Position numbers and translations under genes: made by a program
Assembly: GCF_964355755.1 (NCBI RefSeq)
Contig: NC_092677.1
Span: 10,374,601-10,438,600, forward strand
Source of the DNA: Antedon mediterranea
Lineage: Eukaryota; Echinodermata; Crinoidea; Comatulida; Antedonidae
DNA: 64,000 bases
Reading direction: 5' to 3'
Shown here: piece after piece, positions 1 to 13,699 of the stretch
Position numbering within the stretch: position 1 is the stretch's first letter
Layout of the letters: each line of letters begins with the position of its first letter
The notes under the pieces: generated by a model
What the model was told of the DNA's origin: nothing
What the model saw: only the letters and a program-made list of their open reading frames with translations
Database searches by the model: none

Positions 1-1490
1 CATTACAATGAGTGAATTAATGATGAACACATTATAGCGAAAATGTTATGTATGCTGAAATTATTCTGTGCGTCATAACGCGGCTGATGTTTTGTGAAAT
101 TAACTGTATTCAAAATTATAATCACAACGCTCTATAACAATGGTATGATCTCAAATATACTACTGTACTATAGAAAGTAATACATACTTTACAAAAAGTA
201 ATAGTTGTTTTATTACGCTAGAAGTGACTTCATTTTGATCTTAAAATAACTAATTCATAGCACATAATGAATTCCTGTTCCAAGAAATAAGAAGTAAAGT
301 TTTAGGTTAATCAAAAATCTTTGAAATATCTGTGTTAAAGACAACACTAGCATGTACATCACCGAGGCGTTGCTTGCTTCCGTGTACACGCAATGTGAGC
401 GTCATTACTTAATAGAATCATTTCATGTACTGAGTAATTAACCGTGGAGTGTAGACAGAACAATAGTGTATTTGATCGCTACAGTCAAATGGAAGGCAAT
501 TGAATAGTGTGTCTAGACAGACGAAAATGATAACAATCATCTTACAGGAAAAGGGTTGGTTGTTAAGATCACCTAATGATACTAGTATGGTTTCCAAAGA
601 TTGAATTTTTTTTAATGGTGTCTTTTTTGTTCTCATGCTATTAATCTTCGTTTTCTAAATGAAATATCAATTGAAACAATATATATTTTAATAGAATATT
701 TACTTGATTTTGCTTAAATTTCAAAGCATTTAATTCCACAATGATAAAATGTTTATGATTTGACAAAACAACGTTTCACACAGCCTTTTATTAATTGTCA
801 TGATTATGTAAAATAACTTCTTTTGTCATTATACAAAACATAGTTTAATTGCTTTTAATTTCTGTTTATTTTTTTAATGGTGTAATCAAACATTTTGTCA
901 AAAAAAAGAAGAAAATATAACTTGGGAATGGTTTAGGGGAACATTGCATATTATTTAAACAACAACCAGGAAATAGATTTATCCAGCTTGTCTGACAAAC
1001 TATGTTTCACCTAAGCCATTTTCTTACAGACGTGCCATATCAGACTATCATGCAAGAATATAACCAGTATACCGACTTTCAATGAGAAAAGGTTGAGGTA
1101 TATCTGTCCAATAGTGTCCCTCAAAATGATATTAATTGAGGGCGCCCTATACTGTTACTAAAAATTGTAGTTCTTATTTTCTGTACCATACATAGTCCAC
1201 ATTATCATTTTTTCGATTGTAATGTGAAAAGATTGCGGCGAAGGCATTAAAACACTTGACCGCTTAAGACGACGTCACAAGGGATATGATGGCTTTCGTT
1301 CTCTAGGAATATTCCTAGTGATGGGTCTTGGGCAAGTCTGGCCCATTCTGACGGAAAACAATATTGGCATGGTAATAATATTACCTGTATATACCCTGGG
1401 ACACAGTTCTGTGAGAAAAGGGTTATAGCATTTAGTTTATTTCCAGTGTTCTCAACCACAGAATGTCTGTGCTTCTACAAAGCCAATTGT
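1..1490. other. AT-rich intergenic DNA, no feature seen
   Basis: Many stops in all frames. No convincing exon, repeat or RNA gene was recognised before the first MITE-1 copy. Confidence 0.5.
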
Positions 1491-1643
1491 CACTATCAAA
1501 CTGTATGTGACAACAAATGTGATGTGCCCATATATGGACACGATGATGTCATATCACTACCATATTTGGGCATATCACTACCATATTTGGACACATCATA
1601 CTTTTTTGTCAAACTAGTTTGGTAACTTGTAGACAGAGCTTAA
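1491..1643 (+). mobile_element. MITE-1 copy A
   Basis: One of eight related short foldback elements in the window. The left part is degraded (starts near CACTATCAAACT). The right end reads AGTTTG..GTAGACAGAGCTTA, the complement of the family's left end. Inside are two near-identical units containing TATCACTACCATATTTGG. There is no coding capacity, so it is a non-autonomous element. The orientation label is arbitrary (same as copies B, E and G). Confidence 0.8.
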
Positions 1644-3484
1644 GCATATATATTGGTTGTTGTGCAATAGAATTGGTGCACACACTATACCCACAACACA
1701 GTCCAAAGTGCTATTTTGTGTTTCATGTAAACAATACACCATGACATCTACAATCGGTAATTGTTATTTAAACTTTCATTGTCAAAAAACAAAAAGATAT
1801 TTGGAAATTCCTTGAAACCTGATAGAAACAAAGCCGATAAATAAGCACAGGCAACAACAATGTATTTTTAATTCTAACATTTATATACCAATTCCTACAA
1901 TTGTATGCTTGGAAATTTCATTAAATGTGTAGAGCCACTAAATTTCAACAACCATTCCTAGCTTTCATTACTGTAAAGAATTATATAGGCCTATTTATTG
2001 CCAATTTAGGTTCGTTGATTTTTATAAGAGCAATTTTTGTGACATTGAAAATCGGATTGCAATTCTTTATAACATAATTAACGTCAATTGATTTTTCATC
2101 AAAGGTCAACTAGGGTCAATTTGTGGAAAGGGTTATATTATCTACTTAAGAACTTGGTAATAAAAAAAAAATCATCAATAAGAATAAACTTTATTTGTAT
2201 AAAGACAATAACAAATAAATAGTACCTTTCTAAAAATTATATAATAAAATAAAAAAAATTTGGCAGGTAAACTGGTAAGGTAGATAACTTACTGTTTGAA
2301 GATTTTAATCACTTGGAGATATATTTCCTCCCTAAAGGCCACATGAACTTCTAACCTCAAATTAACAAGACCTTGGTCGACATCGCACCTTAGGTTTGAA
2401 CGGCCAAATTCACTTACCTTTCAAATAAAAGAACGCTAACCGAGTTAACGTCTACAGTAGGTAACACGATTAGGACAGAGTAAAACCATTGTTTTTGTGA
2501 TACGTCGGAGGGCATGTGTTTCTTCAGCTGTATGTGCCCTTTCGGAGCATAGACATAGCATTAACTACTGTATGCCTCAAGCTTCACTGATTGGCTGAGC
2601 AGAAACGATATAGACGAGACTTGTTCTACGAGCCAAAGACCAAGTGCTTTGACAACAGCTGAATTGAAAGCAATAATAAGTCATCGGTAGTTTTACATAG
2701 TTCTCAAGCACAATAGGTTGTCTTGTTGTATACTCTATGCTATTTAAGTATATTCAACAGTTAATACGCACCATTGACTCCATTTGTAATCACAACATAT
2801 ACACATAGTCTATTACTATAAAGCATATCAAATACATTTTGAATGAGGGGAGTACTAGCATGGGCAGTAAGACCCTGTCGCTTTTAAAATGGTAAACATT
2901 TTTTTTTAACCTGCCAATAAGAATTTTTATCATTGCATTGACATTTCCTATTTCAACAAAAAGTAAACTACGTATGATGATAATTTCGTATTCATTTTTA
3001 CCAGATATGTTATCAGTTGTAAATACTTGTGAATATCAAGAAAATGTAAACATGTAATTTGTAGACATAACAATTAACATACTAGTCATCACAGTACATT
3101 TATAAGATACCGGCACATAGGTCATGTTTAACAATGTGAACACTTACTCATGACAAACATTTATAAAAAACAGCATCATTATCCATTATATGATAATGCT
3201 GAAGATTTCACATCAAATGTTGTACATTGTTGATAATAAACATTGAATGTGAACCTAGCAGTTGAATAAATCTAGTGGCAGTTTTCATCGCTGTTGGTTG
3301 TGAACTAAATAAAATTAATAAAAGAAAGAAATAAATCCATGACATCATGCGCCCTCTGTAGATATACTATTGTAGGGATAACATATAAATAATATATATT
3401 GCCTCAGTGAAATTCAAACTCTTTTGACAAATTCCAAGTTAATTTTTGGGGGACCTATCAGGTACCACTACATACTTTCATATT
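1644..3484. other. AT-rich DNA with a possible LINE tail on the - strand
   Basis: Mostly featureless. At 2165-2215 the - strand reads TACAAATAAAGTTTATTC followed by an A/T-rich tail. This resembles the 3' terminus of a non-LTR retrotransposon, but no coding remnant was identified next to it. Confidence 0.35.
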
Positions 3485-3560
3485 CGTGGTAAGGGAGGAG
3501 AAAGGAAGAGGGAGGTGAAAGAGGGGAAGGGAAGAGGAAAGTAAGAAGAGGAGAGAGGTG
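3485..3560 (+). repeat. Purine-rich (GA) tract
   Basis: About 75 bases almost entirely of A and G on the + strand, with GGAAGAGG-type words. It is low-complexity sequence, and the reading frames through it are not credible. Confidence 0.75.
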
Positions 3561-4021
3561 AATTTATACCAGAGTATACATAATATTTCCATATACCGTA
3601 GTCTGTACAAACATAACAACCACTAGACAGACATAACATACTTAAGCTGAAAATGTATGCAAAACCATAAGCCACATTCCAGCAACAGACAACCATATCA
3701 TTTTTCATCACAAAGACACTTCCTATCTGAACAAAAAACAGTACCATCCACAACAGAATACCATAGTTTTTCAAAACAAATACCAGGATAACATTGTTTT
3801 GTGAATTATGTCTGAATTTTTACACATTGTACAATATCTGTAAATAATGTTTGCGCTATACTGCATTTGAATAAGATAATCCTTTGTAAAAAGGGGGTAT
3901 TTGGCAGACCACAATACAAACCAATGAAAGGATGTGAAATAATTTGGTTTACTAATCAATTCGCATTCATATTTTATCATTCTTTTAATTTGCTAAACAT
4001 TTTTTTTAGTATCATTGAATA

Positions 4022-4195
4022 AAGCTTGGTTCCCACTAGAACGTAACGCAAGGACGTAAACGCAACGCAAGCGTTTTAACCAATGACAAGCGAAGTTATA
4101 GACAGTTACAAGCAAATAAGCCATCGCTTGTGATTGGTCAATTCACTTGCGATGCGTTACGTCCTTGTGTTGTGTCGCTAGTTGGAACCACGCTT
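4022..4195 (+). mobile_element. MITE-2 copy 1
   Basis: Foldback element starting AAGCTTGGTTCCCACTAG and ending CTAGTTGGAACCACGCTT. The arms then continue as inverted words ACGTAACGCAAGGACGTAA and TTACGTCCTTG. The copy at 19501-19681 is the same sequence in the opposite orientation. Non-coding and non-autonomous. Confidence 0.85.
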
Positions 4196-4469
4196 AACCT
4201 TGCTACGTTGATGTAACGTAATTCCTGGGCGGTCATTTCTGATCTGATTTGCGACACCTACTGTATGACCTTGGAACTCTCAAAAGTGGATTGATGGATT
4301 CTTGTCGATAACCAATGGAATAATATGCGTAGATCAAGTTTACTAAAATTAGAATGTACGGCCTAGCCAACCGTAACCATTGAAGTAACCTCAAAGTATT
4401 TAACATATTCTGAACAATAACAAATATTATAATAGAAAGAGCACTGTACATAACTTATATTTGTTTGTG

Positions 4470-4617
4470 CAATTATGTGTGTGTACACAATATATTTTAT
4501 TGTATACCTATTTATTATTTTACTAATAATTGTCAATCTTCAAGAAGAATTTCTGTTGTTATTTTATGATGATGGACAAATAAAGCATTTCAGTATTCAG
4601 TATTCAGTATTCAGTAC
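4470..4617 (+). mobile_element. 3' end of a non-LTR retrotransposon with (CAGTATT)n tail
   Basis: The sequence ATGGACAAATAAAGCATTT is followed by about four copies of the heptamer CAGTATT (4590-4617). The same layout, GGACAAATAAA then a 7-mer tail, ends the LINE remnant near 61680. This indicates a retroposed, 5'-truncated copy. No intact coding part remains, and the upstream boundary is a guess. Confidence 0.5.
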
Positions 4618-5019
4618 ATGGTACTGTACTGGTACATTATCAAGTTTTGGAATGTACGCCCACCATGTACAAAACATGTATCAAATTAATGGAATTAATA
4701 CTACAGAATAAAATTGTTTAATAATAAATGTATCCATTTCATGTATAATATTTTAAGACAGACATAACAATAACATAAATCCCTCTTTAAAAAAATTGTA
4801 AACGTAGAATAGAATCGTCATATTATAATCCATATTTCATCCATATTTCGAATACAATCCATCTAATTATATATAAACAATGTAATCTAGACATAATACT
4901 ATTTGACAGTATATCTTCATTTTCTTTTCACACAACTTTCTAAAACTGTTAACTTTACTAAAACAATTCAATTTAAACATAAGAATAAAGAAATGTTATT
5001 ATCAAATGTTGTCAGTATG

Positions 5020-5325
5020 AGATGGTCATGATAACAAATGTGAACAAGTAACCCACCATGAAGAAAGTTTAAACCAACACTGTACTACTAATACAGTATA
5101 ATTAACAATGTGAATGTGAAGTTATCATGATGAAGAAAGTTATACCATAATAGTATAGTATTGGTATCTCATCCAAACCAGACTTTAATATAATTAGTTA
5201 AACAATCTTAGTTTAAGCAATCTTGAAATAACAATGGAGAATATTTTAAAACATTTGTTGGTTGGTTTGAAAAGGTCATGATTAACAGTGTGAACAAGTT
5301 ACTCATGATGAAGAAAGTTTATATA
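5020..5325 (+). repeat. Local interspersed repeat, about 50 bp x3
   Basis: Three diverged copies of a unit like GGTCATGATTAACA..GTGAACAAGTTACTCATGATGAAGAAAGTT lie at about 5023-5068, 5103-5142 and 5272-5318. A weaker relative lies at 3119-3156. No inverted termini or coding potential. Confidence 0.6.
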
Positions 5326-5400
5326 CAAAATCTGTTTTCAACACTTTTTTTTGTTATCACCATCAAGAGAACAACTTAATAATCCAATGAAGGAAGTTCC

Positions 5401-5566
5401 TAAAGCTCTGTCTACAGTATTAAACTTGATGTGACAAAAAAATGTGATGTGCCAATATATAGACATGATGATGTCATATCACTACCATATTTGGGCATAT
5501 CACAACCATATTTGGCCAAATCACACTTCTTTTGTCAAACTAGTTTGATAGTGTAGACAAAACTTG
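5401..5566 (+). mobile_element. MITE-1 copy B
   Basis: Begins TAAAGCTCTGTCTACAGTAT and ends near TTTGATAGTGTAGACAAAAC. The interior has the family's GTGATGTGCC and CACTACCATATTTGGGCATA words. Same orientation as copy A. Confidence 0.85.
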
Positions 5567-6258
5567 CATTATAAAACCTTTTATTTAGTTAATGATGTTG
5601 CTTTCATTTTATATGTTATAATGTACAGTATTACACCGATTATGGCTATAATCTAAAGAGCAAAATTGAATCAACATTAATATTTGAATGCAGCATGGCT
5701 TCAACACACATTAAGTTAGCCATACTCGGCAGCTCTCGCTGAGTCACTCACTTGAAAGCTGTATTTCCGCTTTTGCATTTAATACACACTTTAAGTCGCA
5801 TCATTGGTTCTATCAGAACAAATTAAGTTTTAATGGGTTTATTTAAAAAAAAAGTTATTTTCATGGTGTTATCGAGAAAAATAATTTGACAAATCTATTT
5901 AAAAAAAAATTATTTCAACAAGAAACTTTTAATGTATTTTAATATTTTATATGTTATGTATCACAATTAGCAGTACATATAACATTATCGCTGTTTATTT
6001 TTATGGTTATATAACAACAATTATTTGTAATTGTTATGGTTCTATTTATCAAGATAAATTAGTTCATTATAAAAATATTTTGTCAACTCAAAACTTCACT
6101 TTACATTACTTATACTCCTTGAATCACTGGTTCCATGAAAATGAAAATATTTTTTTTTATAATTCTATAAAATATATTTAAAAAAAAAACACTTGAAAAT
6201 TGAAATAATTTATTATTCATACAAATAAAATTACTGTAAGTCTGGATTTTATATATGA

Positions 6259-6272
6259 GGGGGGGGGGGGGG
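6259..6272 (+). repeat. G homopolymer
   Basis: Run of 14 G. Confidence 0.9.
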
Positions 6273-6476
6273 AAGGGACAGGGCCTAAAAATTGTAAAAT
6301 AAGGTGATGAACATCTACAGTAATGTCCTATCTTTTGGATTGTGATTTCAAAAGAGGGGGATAGGGGGAGGTGGGGATGATAAACATCACTGTCAAGGAT
6401 ACAAAATGAGAGAAAGCTAAAGGCCTACAGATTTACATAGCCTTTTCTAATTTGCTATATTTAGATATAAAAAACA

Positions 6477-7477
6477 TACCGTAAAATCTTCTTCTTTAAT
6501 AGTAACCCACATTTTAATAGTAACCCACATTCTAATAGTAACCCCCTTCTAATAGTAACCCCCTTCTAATAGTAACCCCCTTCTAATAGTAACCCACATT
6601 CTAATAGTAACCCCCTTCTAATAGTAACCCCCTTCTAATAGTAACCCACACTCTAATAGTAACCCACACTCTAATAGTAACCCCCTTCTAATAGTAACCC
6701 CCCTTCTAATAGTAACTCCCCTTCTAATAGTAACCCCCCTTCTAATAGTAACCCCCCTTCTAATAGTAACCCACACTCTAATAGTAACCCCCCTTCTAAT
6801 AGTAACCCCCCTTCTAATAGTAACCCCCCTTCTAATAGTAACCCCCCTTCTAATAGTAACCCCCCTTCTAATAGTAACCCCCCCCCCTTCTAATAGTAAC
6901 CCCCTTCTAATAGTAACCCCCCTTCTAATAGTAACCCCCCTTCTAATAGTAACCCCCCTTCTAATAGTAACCCCCCTTCTAATAGTAACCCCCCTTCTAA
7001 TAGTAACCCCCCTTCTAATAGTAACCCACATTCTAAAAGTAACCCACATTCTAATAGTAACCCTCCTTCTAATAGTAACCCACCTTATAAGTCAATCTAT
7101 AATAATAACCCACTACTTCAAATCAAAAACTATTGACAAAATGACATTTATAAGACTGGTTGTTTATGATGCAGCCGTATTTTGAAAACAAGGAGATAAT
7201 GCATGTTGATCTCGCAAATGGGGGAGGATTGAGTGTTTTTGAGTTTATAAAATGAAGTTAGAGTTCAAACAAATTATTTATTCATACTGTTTTATTATTT
7301 TGCTATGATTTGCTGACCGGAAAAGTTGGGGTGGGTTACTATTTCAAGGTGCCTAATTTAAGATTAGTAATACTAACCCACTACTCTAATAGTAACCCAC
7401 TACTCTAATAGTAACCAACCCTAAAAAACAATCAAAGAATAATATAACCGAGGATTACAATTAGAAGATTTACGGTA
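6477..7477 (+). mobile_element. Non-autonomous DNA transposon with internal minisatellite, copy 1
   Basis: The ends are inverted: TACCGTAAAATCTTCT at the left, AGAAGATTTACGGTA at the right. TA at both extremities would be a duplicated TA target. The left two thirds is a 16-17-bp tandem array. The right third (7165-7477) is a unique segment shared with the second copy at 22158-22631, including the words GATGCAGCCGTAT and TTGCTGACCGGAAAAGTTGG. No transposase is encoded. Confidence 0.75.
6490..7086 (+). repeat. Minisatellite TTCTAATAGTAACCCC, about 35 units
   Basis: Head-to-tail array of a 16-17-bp unit, with CCCCC, CCCACA and CCCACT variants at the junctions. It lies just inside the left terminus of the DNA transposon. 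Read on the - strand it gives an artificial VTIRRG-repeat frame. Confidence 0.95.
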
Positions 7478-7479
7478 TT

Positions 7480-10400
7480 ACACTTACTTTACTATTTACA
7501 ATGCACTAATGTTCTTACTATCAAGCTTGGATGAACTACTTGTCGGAAAGCACAGACTGGTTAAAACTAGCCCGATGTATTTTTTTAATAAAAATGTTCA
7601 TGTGACTAAATCACTATGAATCATTTCTACCAGTTCTATTATGCCCTATAAAAGTAATCTGAAATGATTTTACCTTATGAAGAAATTGAACAAAAATAAA
7701 CGAACAAAACAATGTTAGAATTACGTTTTCAGAGTTGTGAATAAAATGTGAAAACATGAAGCATGAGTAATATGATCTAACCACACATGCGCTCTGAAAT
7801 TCGCAGGGAAAAAAAACGCGTTTAAACAAGGAAAAAACATCTGTAATTTCACTGTATTTAAACTTGAATACTGAAACCCTTTACATCTAGTAGATAGTAC
7901 TATAGATTTTCCACAAAAAAAATGTATGATCTGTATTTGAATATCAATGTATACAAACTACTGAAAACTGGAAATACAGTGTTATAAAAATGTCATTAAA
8001 TACATTCGTGTATTGAAAAGCAATTATACACACAATCATTTTTTAATTGAAAAACCAACTGAATTCTACCTGTACGTTGTTGAATGAAGATATTACGGAA
8101 CTCACTTCAGCATGATATTGTATAAGGCACGTAGGAAGCTATCTGGGCGTTAAGCGTCTAGACCATCATCAGACAGTGCTTTATCAGTCTGATCAGGTGC
8201 ATTAAACACAAATGAATGTTTTTGGTCTCCGATCATGAGATCGCAAATACGTCACGGTTTTTAAGCAGGAGTGAAACATAACCATTCTCTTTAATCTATA
8301 GTTTTACACAACACACACAGCTGGAAAATTATCGCTGAATGTGAATCTGAATTTTGAATTCATTATCAATAGTTTTAATAAATCATAAAGGTTTATTTTT
8401 TTTCAAAAATCAACATTAAAAAAGTTGACCTTAAAAAAATTTCAATTCATAACTTGTAATCTCAGGACAGAAAAAAAAAACCAGAATCTTTTAAATCAAT
8501 TGATAGAGTAAATAAATAACACATCTTAACAAAATTTGAATTTGTAAATATAGAAGAACTGATAGTATTTAAAAGTAATTAACAATAATTGTAGTTTACT
8601 CTTTTTCAATGAATACAATTTTATAATAAATTTCTGTATTCTGTATAAAGAAATTATATCTATAATATGTATTTAAAAAAAATTTTTTTTTCATTGAACT
8701 GTTTATTAACTATGTATTATATGTTTTTAGCTTTAATATTCATATGGGATTATATTTTTAATTTTATACAATAATAATAATAATAATATATAAAATTGTG
8801 AAAATGCGATTCCCAAATCCTAGATGTCAATCGATACAAACTATGGGGTAATTGTAGAATTTTTGATCGATACCAGTTTTAGAAGTAGAGTTTTTTTACA
8901 GATAGATAAAAAAAAAACACAGGAAGATGGCTAGCTTTGAAATAAGGTCAAAAAGGTCATCTATTTATGGATTTAATCAGTAAGAGAAAAACGTGCAAAC
9001 GACAATGGCTTTGCGCATGCGTTTACATAATACATTCAATCATTAACCGGCGCACTCAAAATACATAATTTCAATGAGAAAATACTTGTAAAAACATTAC
9101 TATATTATTTATAACTTTCTTTAAATATGATTGCTTGTTTTACCATTTAATGTTATTTTACAAGGCCGTGTGGACGCTATATATTGGTAATACGTAAAAT
9201 TAACTACTAAAAACTAAGAAATAAATAAAACAAATTTCAAAATCAGTATCAACATAAAGCGAAACCATTATATTACAATAGGTGAATTTCTAATTCGATC
9301 ACCAAATTTATTCCATAAAATTGTCGAACGATAAGTGGATCTTTCCTTTTTATGTTCTGTGTTTGGATGAACAACGTTTAGTATATTTTCAGGTATTGTT
9401 TTCCGTTTTATACAGTCAATTTAAAAGATAAAAATAAAAGTGTTAAGTATCAATTGTAGGATTCTCTGAATAGTTTAGTACTAAGGATGATGACATTATA
9501 AATAAGAAAAAATCCTCGTCAACACTCTAGCGTATTAAAACTAATTATACTAAGAAAAGATCAAGAAATATCAGTATTTGAATGAATGAATCTTTAAAAT
9601 AAACATTGTTAGTTAGTAAAATACATTTGATATATATTTTTTTTCCTCCAGACATTTTTTAGTGCTACAGTATATAAGTCTGTATAACGCAATGCAATAT
9701 GATGAACACGATAGAAAATGTATTTGAATGTAAAAGGTTGTGTCGTAATGACGTGATGTATGTTAATACAACTATAGTCTTGACATCGACTTTATCGCAG
9801 AAATTTCTTAGTACATCGCAGACATGGTTATTAACATAAGTCGCGATAGACTAGGAACTCCGGCGTCAGTATCAACATACATGTAAATATATTACAAGGT
9901 CTCCCTATAGAAATGTTTAGGACATTAAGGCCCAGATTACATGAAGAAACTGGTTTAACGAGATGTTACAAAATACGATATAACATAAAAATCACATTTA
10001 ACAAGCTCTAATACTGCATTAAGCAGCAACAAAAATTGTTCGTAGACAAAGGCTTTAAATAGGGCGATGAACTGTATAACAAGTGTAACTTAACACTGAG
10101 CTTCTTTGCAGTTAGTAAGCATGATATACTTGCACTACTTCAATGCTACTTCTGTGTGTTTTAGTACAATAAGTATAGTCTAGACTACAACGATGGCATT
10201 ACGCATTTGATTACTTAACCTACATTAATTATTCGTCTGTCTCAGTTTTTGCCGCGCATTAAACGTGAAGTGCGAAAATCTTCATGATGCGGGTAACTGA
10301 TGACGAACATGTAAGCCTTATCAATGTAACACTCTCTAGGGATAATCTTGGCATTATTGTATGAAAACGAATTTCAACTATGATATCTTTAAGGACCCTC

Positions 10401-12355
10401 TTAGGAATCTATATTCAAAACGTTCTTAATTAAACACATACACACCAAGGTCAGAGCATCATAGAAACTCTTAAATTTCTCAGAACCGATACATTTTGAT
10501 ACTTCGTAAAATAATATTCAATATGAGTAATTTTCTTTTCAATGTAGCTTTTATCACAATGGTGATAAAAACGTTTATGTTAAAATAATTTTAGTGGCCT
10601 TTGGGCAAACTTAAACTACTCTTTACTACTAGATTTAGTAAAAACGGTATGAAATAAAAATTTTGAAAAATCCAAGAAATAAAGTTAACTTATAATTTGT
10701 ACAAATAGGATCCCCACCCTACCCCACCCCCTTCACAACAATGCACTTAATTGTAGTCTTACGGTATCCTTAAAACACGCACTGTATGTAAAATATATAA
10801 TTTTCACTCCAGTGCAATTGAAAATTAAATGAAGGACTCATCAAATGTTGGAGCCTCATTTTATTTGTTTTTAAATGGTTATACTATGTATTCTGATATT
10901 AAGTGAAAATCCAGTTTATAACTGGACTTTTAATATATCATTATCCTATTGAATTGAATATTAACTTAGAACTTATTTGTTACTATTCTGTACCATCACA
11001 AAAATGTAAAAGTGTAAAAATATTAATGTCGGTTACTTTTGAACATGCGCCTTAAGGTTAATTTACATTTTATAGCGTCTGAAAATTTGTGGTTTTAATG
11101 TCCGTAAAAGTAGGTCAACTGAACTAATTGGGTTAAGCTTGGCTAAATTATACATAAACATTCTGGAATAGCGCAGCTGTGTATGTTATGAATACACAAG
11201 TCATAATGATGCTGATAAATAGGACTGTTACCTTTTTATTAAAATGCCTCAGGTTGTATTCCAAAAGTAGGTCACCTAACGACTGCCCTTGACTCCTGTG
11301 TCTGGACACAGGCTGAGAGAATCCTCTTAATTTATTTTCAATTGACATTAATCTATCCTGGAATATGATTTGTTAAATCTATTACTACAATGCTAGTAGG
11401 AAGAGTAATTGGTTGGCTATTAATAAATTTAATAGGTCACACTTTCATTCAGTCTACCAGTATTTTATTGACCAATTCCCTTTAGAGTCTTTAGTAAAGA
11501 AGTTAAACCAAAATTGAATAAAATCTTTGAAAATTCACAAGAAAATTGAATTGTTGGATTAGCATGTAATCAAAATCTAAAAATAAGTTTGATGATAATT
11601 TAATATTTCCTAATAGTCTTCCTAATATTATATTAAATTTTTACGTTTCAGACAATTTGGTCTTGCAGATAATTTTTCTTACCTAATAGCTTTTTTTTTA
11701 TCTTCTTGGATAGGCAAAAAAAGGGGAAGATAATAATATTAATAAAAAATGCGTTGTCGCCAAAGCCAAACAAACCCAAAATTTGAGAAATCTAGCTTTT
11801 TTCTGTTCGGTTTTTTGAGTTAGCATAAGCAAAAAGTATTTTATTTTAAACAAATTAATTTTTTAATATCAACTATTCGCCAAGGTCTAAACCTTCGATG
11901 AATATCTTTGTTTAGTTTAAATTGTTCTATAGCGCCCTCTATGGGGGTAGTACCGTTTTTTTAAGGGAATTTATTTATATTTACCGTACATCACCAAACA
12001 CAAATCAGTCTTTTTTTAATAGCCAATCGATCCCGTTTTATTATTTTTTTTAAGTTTCAAAAGTAAAAAGATACAAAATAATTGGTAAAATCATGAATAA
12101 GGAAGTGACGCTAATTAAAGTGAAGTATTGTTAATGTTACAGACACTTCACATACAGAAGGTTAAGAATACATAAAAATGTATTTAAGGTCAAATTTGTA
12201 ATATAATCTTTCAATATCTAAGGTTTTTTTGTATGACTTTCTGTTAATAATCTGCAAACCTCATCTACTTCCTTTTGGGTGATACAACCATAATTTCTCT
12301 GAAATTTCTTCTATTTATTCCACATATACAACTTTTCTTGAAATTTGTATACCAA
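7480..12355. other. Long AT-rich interval, no feature supported
   Basis: About 4.9 kb with frequent stops. It contains short A/T microsatellites, such as (AAT)n near 8769-8788, and GAATGAATGAAT near 9579. No exon with both a convincing splice site and an open frame was found. It may be intron or intergenic DNA of the flanking genes. Confidence 0.4.
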
Positions 12356-12363
12356 CATGGAAG

Positions 12364-12507
12364 ATGGAAAAATCTCTCCTATCTACAGACTTCCCAACAT
12401 GGAAAAGTGAAAGGAAAAGAAGAATTTATGAAAGCATAGCCATGCGAGAAATTCACCAAGCTATAGAGGCTAGGATCATAAACAATCTCAGGCATCGGCA
12501 AAAATAA
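12364..12507 (+). CDS. Candidate small coding segment, unknown
   Basis: Open frame of 47 codons from ATG to TAA, less AT-rich than its surroundings. It is very charged, with the basic stretch KSERKRR followed by a helical-looking MREIHQAIEARIINNLRH. The frame also stays open upstream of this ATG, so it could be a last exon rather than a complete gene. The other two frames are open through part of the same stretch, so the frame choice is tentative. Family not recognised. Confidence 0.25.
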   Translation: MEKSLLSTDFPTWKSERKRRIYESIAMREIHQAIEARIINNLRHRQK

Positions 12508-13699
12508 TAATGTGCTTTCCAAATGCGAAAAAAACATTATTAACTTAGAAACTAGGCCCTAGCAGTAGAAGAATATAAATGTTCAATAACAAAATGATTG
12601 GAAAAAAATTGCTTCTTATATCAGGAACCTTTCAGGATTACCGGGAGACTTGAGAGGTCTCTGTATCTATCTTTACGTCATTTACTGTATATTCCGCTGA
12701 TGGTGTCAATATCCCATTACACATAAACTCGGACAAAATTCATTTTATTTATCATAGTGACCTCCCCAAGCCATAATTGGGCTTAAAAGAATATCAAAGT
12801 TAGTATCGATAAAGTTTCAAATCTGCCCTGGGAGAATCAACGATTTCAGTAACCTTCAGTAAAGGAATATATGAAATATATTAAAATATTTCAACAGATT
12901 CTACGATATAGATTGAAGGCTTTTCATGGCTTTCCGTTTCCGTCTAAAACATTACACATCACAAGTAAGAAACTACTTTAATAGAAGCATAAACAATACA
13001 TGCTATGGAATGACCATATTGTCTGGGATAGAATCACATTGAAAGTATAAGCCTAACTTTAAAGCTCAGGTACAGGCATGAATTTTAAATATAATATTTG
13101 GTTAATTGTACATAAATCAAATATTTGTAACAGAAATCGAGACGAAAAAACATGAATTTCCCTTAATATGGTGAAATACAAAATTTGGCAAAATTCTTTC
13201 ATAAAAACCAGGAAGACTTTTTTTCAGTAGTTAGGTAGTTAACCTAATGTAATAACATGTCTGGTGACTCCCTAGACGGTGAAAAAAGATGGTGGATATA
13301 CGGGGGATAATTTTTGCTATAGCATGAAAATAAAAATCTGAAGTTGAATAAAAATATCAGAAATGTAATATTCTAGTTATATTACCTATATTTAGTCATC
13401 TGATAATATTTTTTACCACACCATTTATTTTTCATAGCTTTTTAAAATGCCTCTCTATTACAAAATTTGTGTACAAAAGAATAGAGATTTTACTGAGTAA
13501 TTTGAACTATCCCCCCCACTGATATGAAAGTGCTTATTTTCAACAAGGTCGTGTAACACAAATAAAATCCCAAAAATTATGAAATATAGGGGAAACTATA
13601 GATCAATAATTATTGGAATGTATGATCAATAGAAATTTTTTGCCCGCACCTGGCCTTTAAGTTTAGATCTGATCTACCAGCCTTAAAAAAGGTATTTTT

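Noticed and set aside
4233-4451. - strand 72-codon frame with a hydrophobic stretch and an acceptor-like site
   Set aside because: No partner exon, no family signal; hydrophobic frames are frequent in AT-rich DNA.
6618-7049. 143-codon - strand frame of VTIRRG repeats
   Set aside because: Produced entirely by the 16-17-bp minisatellite; the frame changes with unit length.
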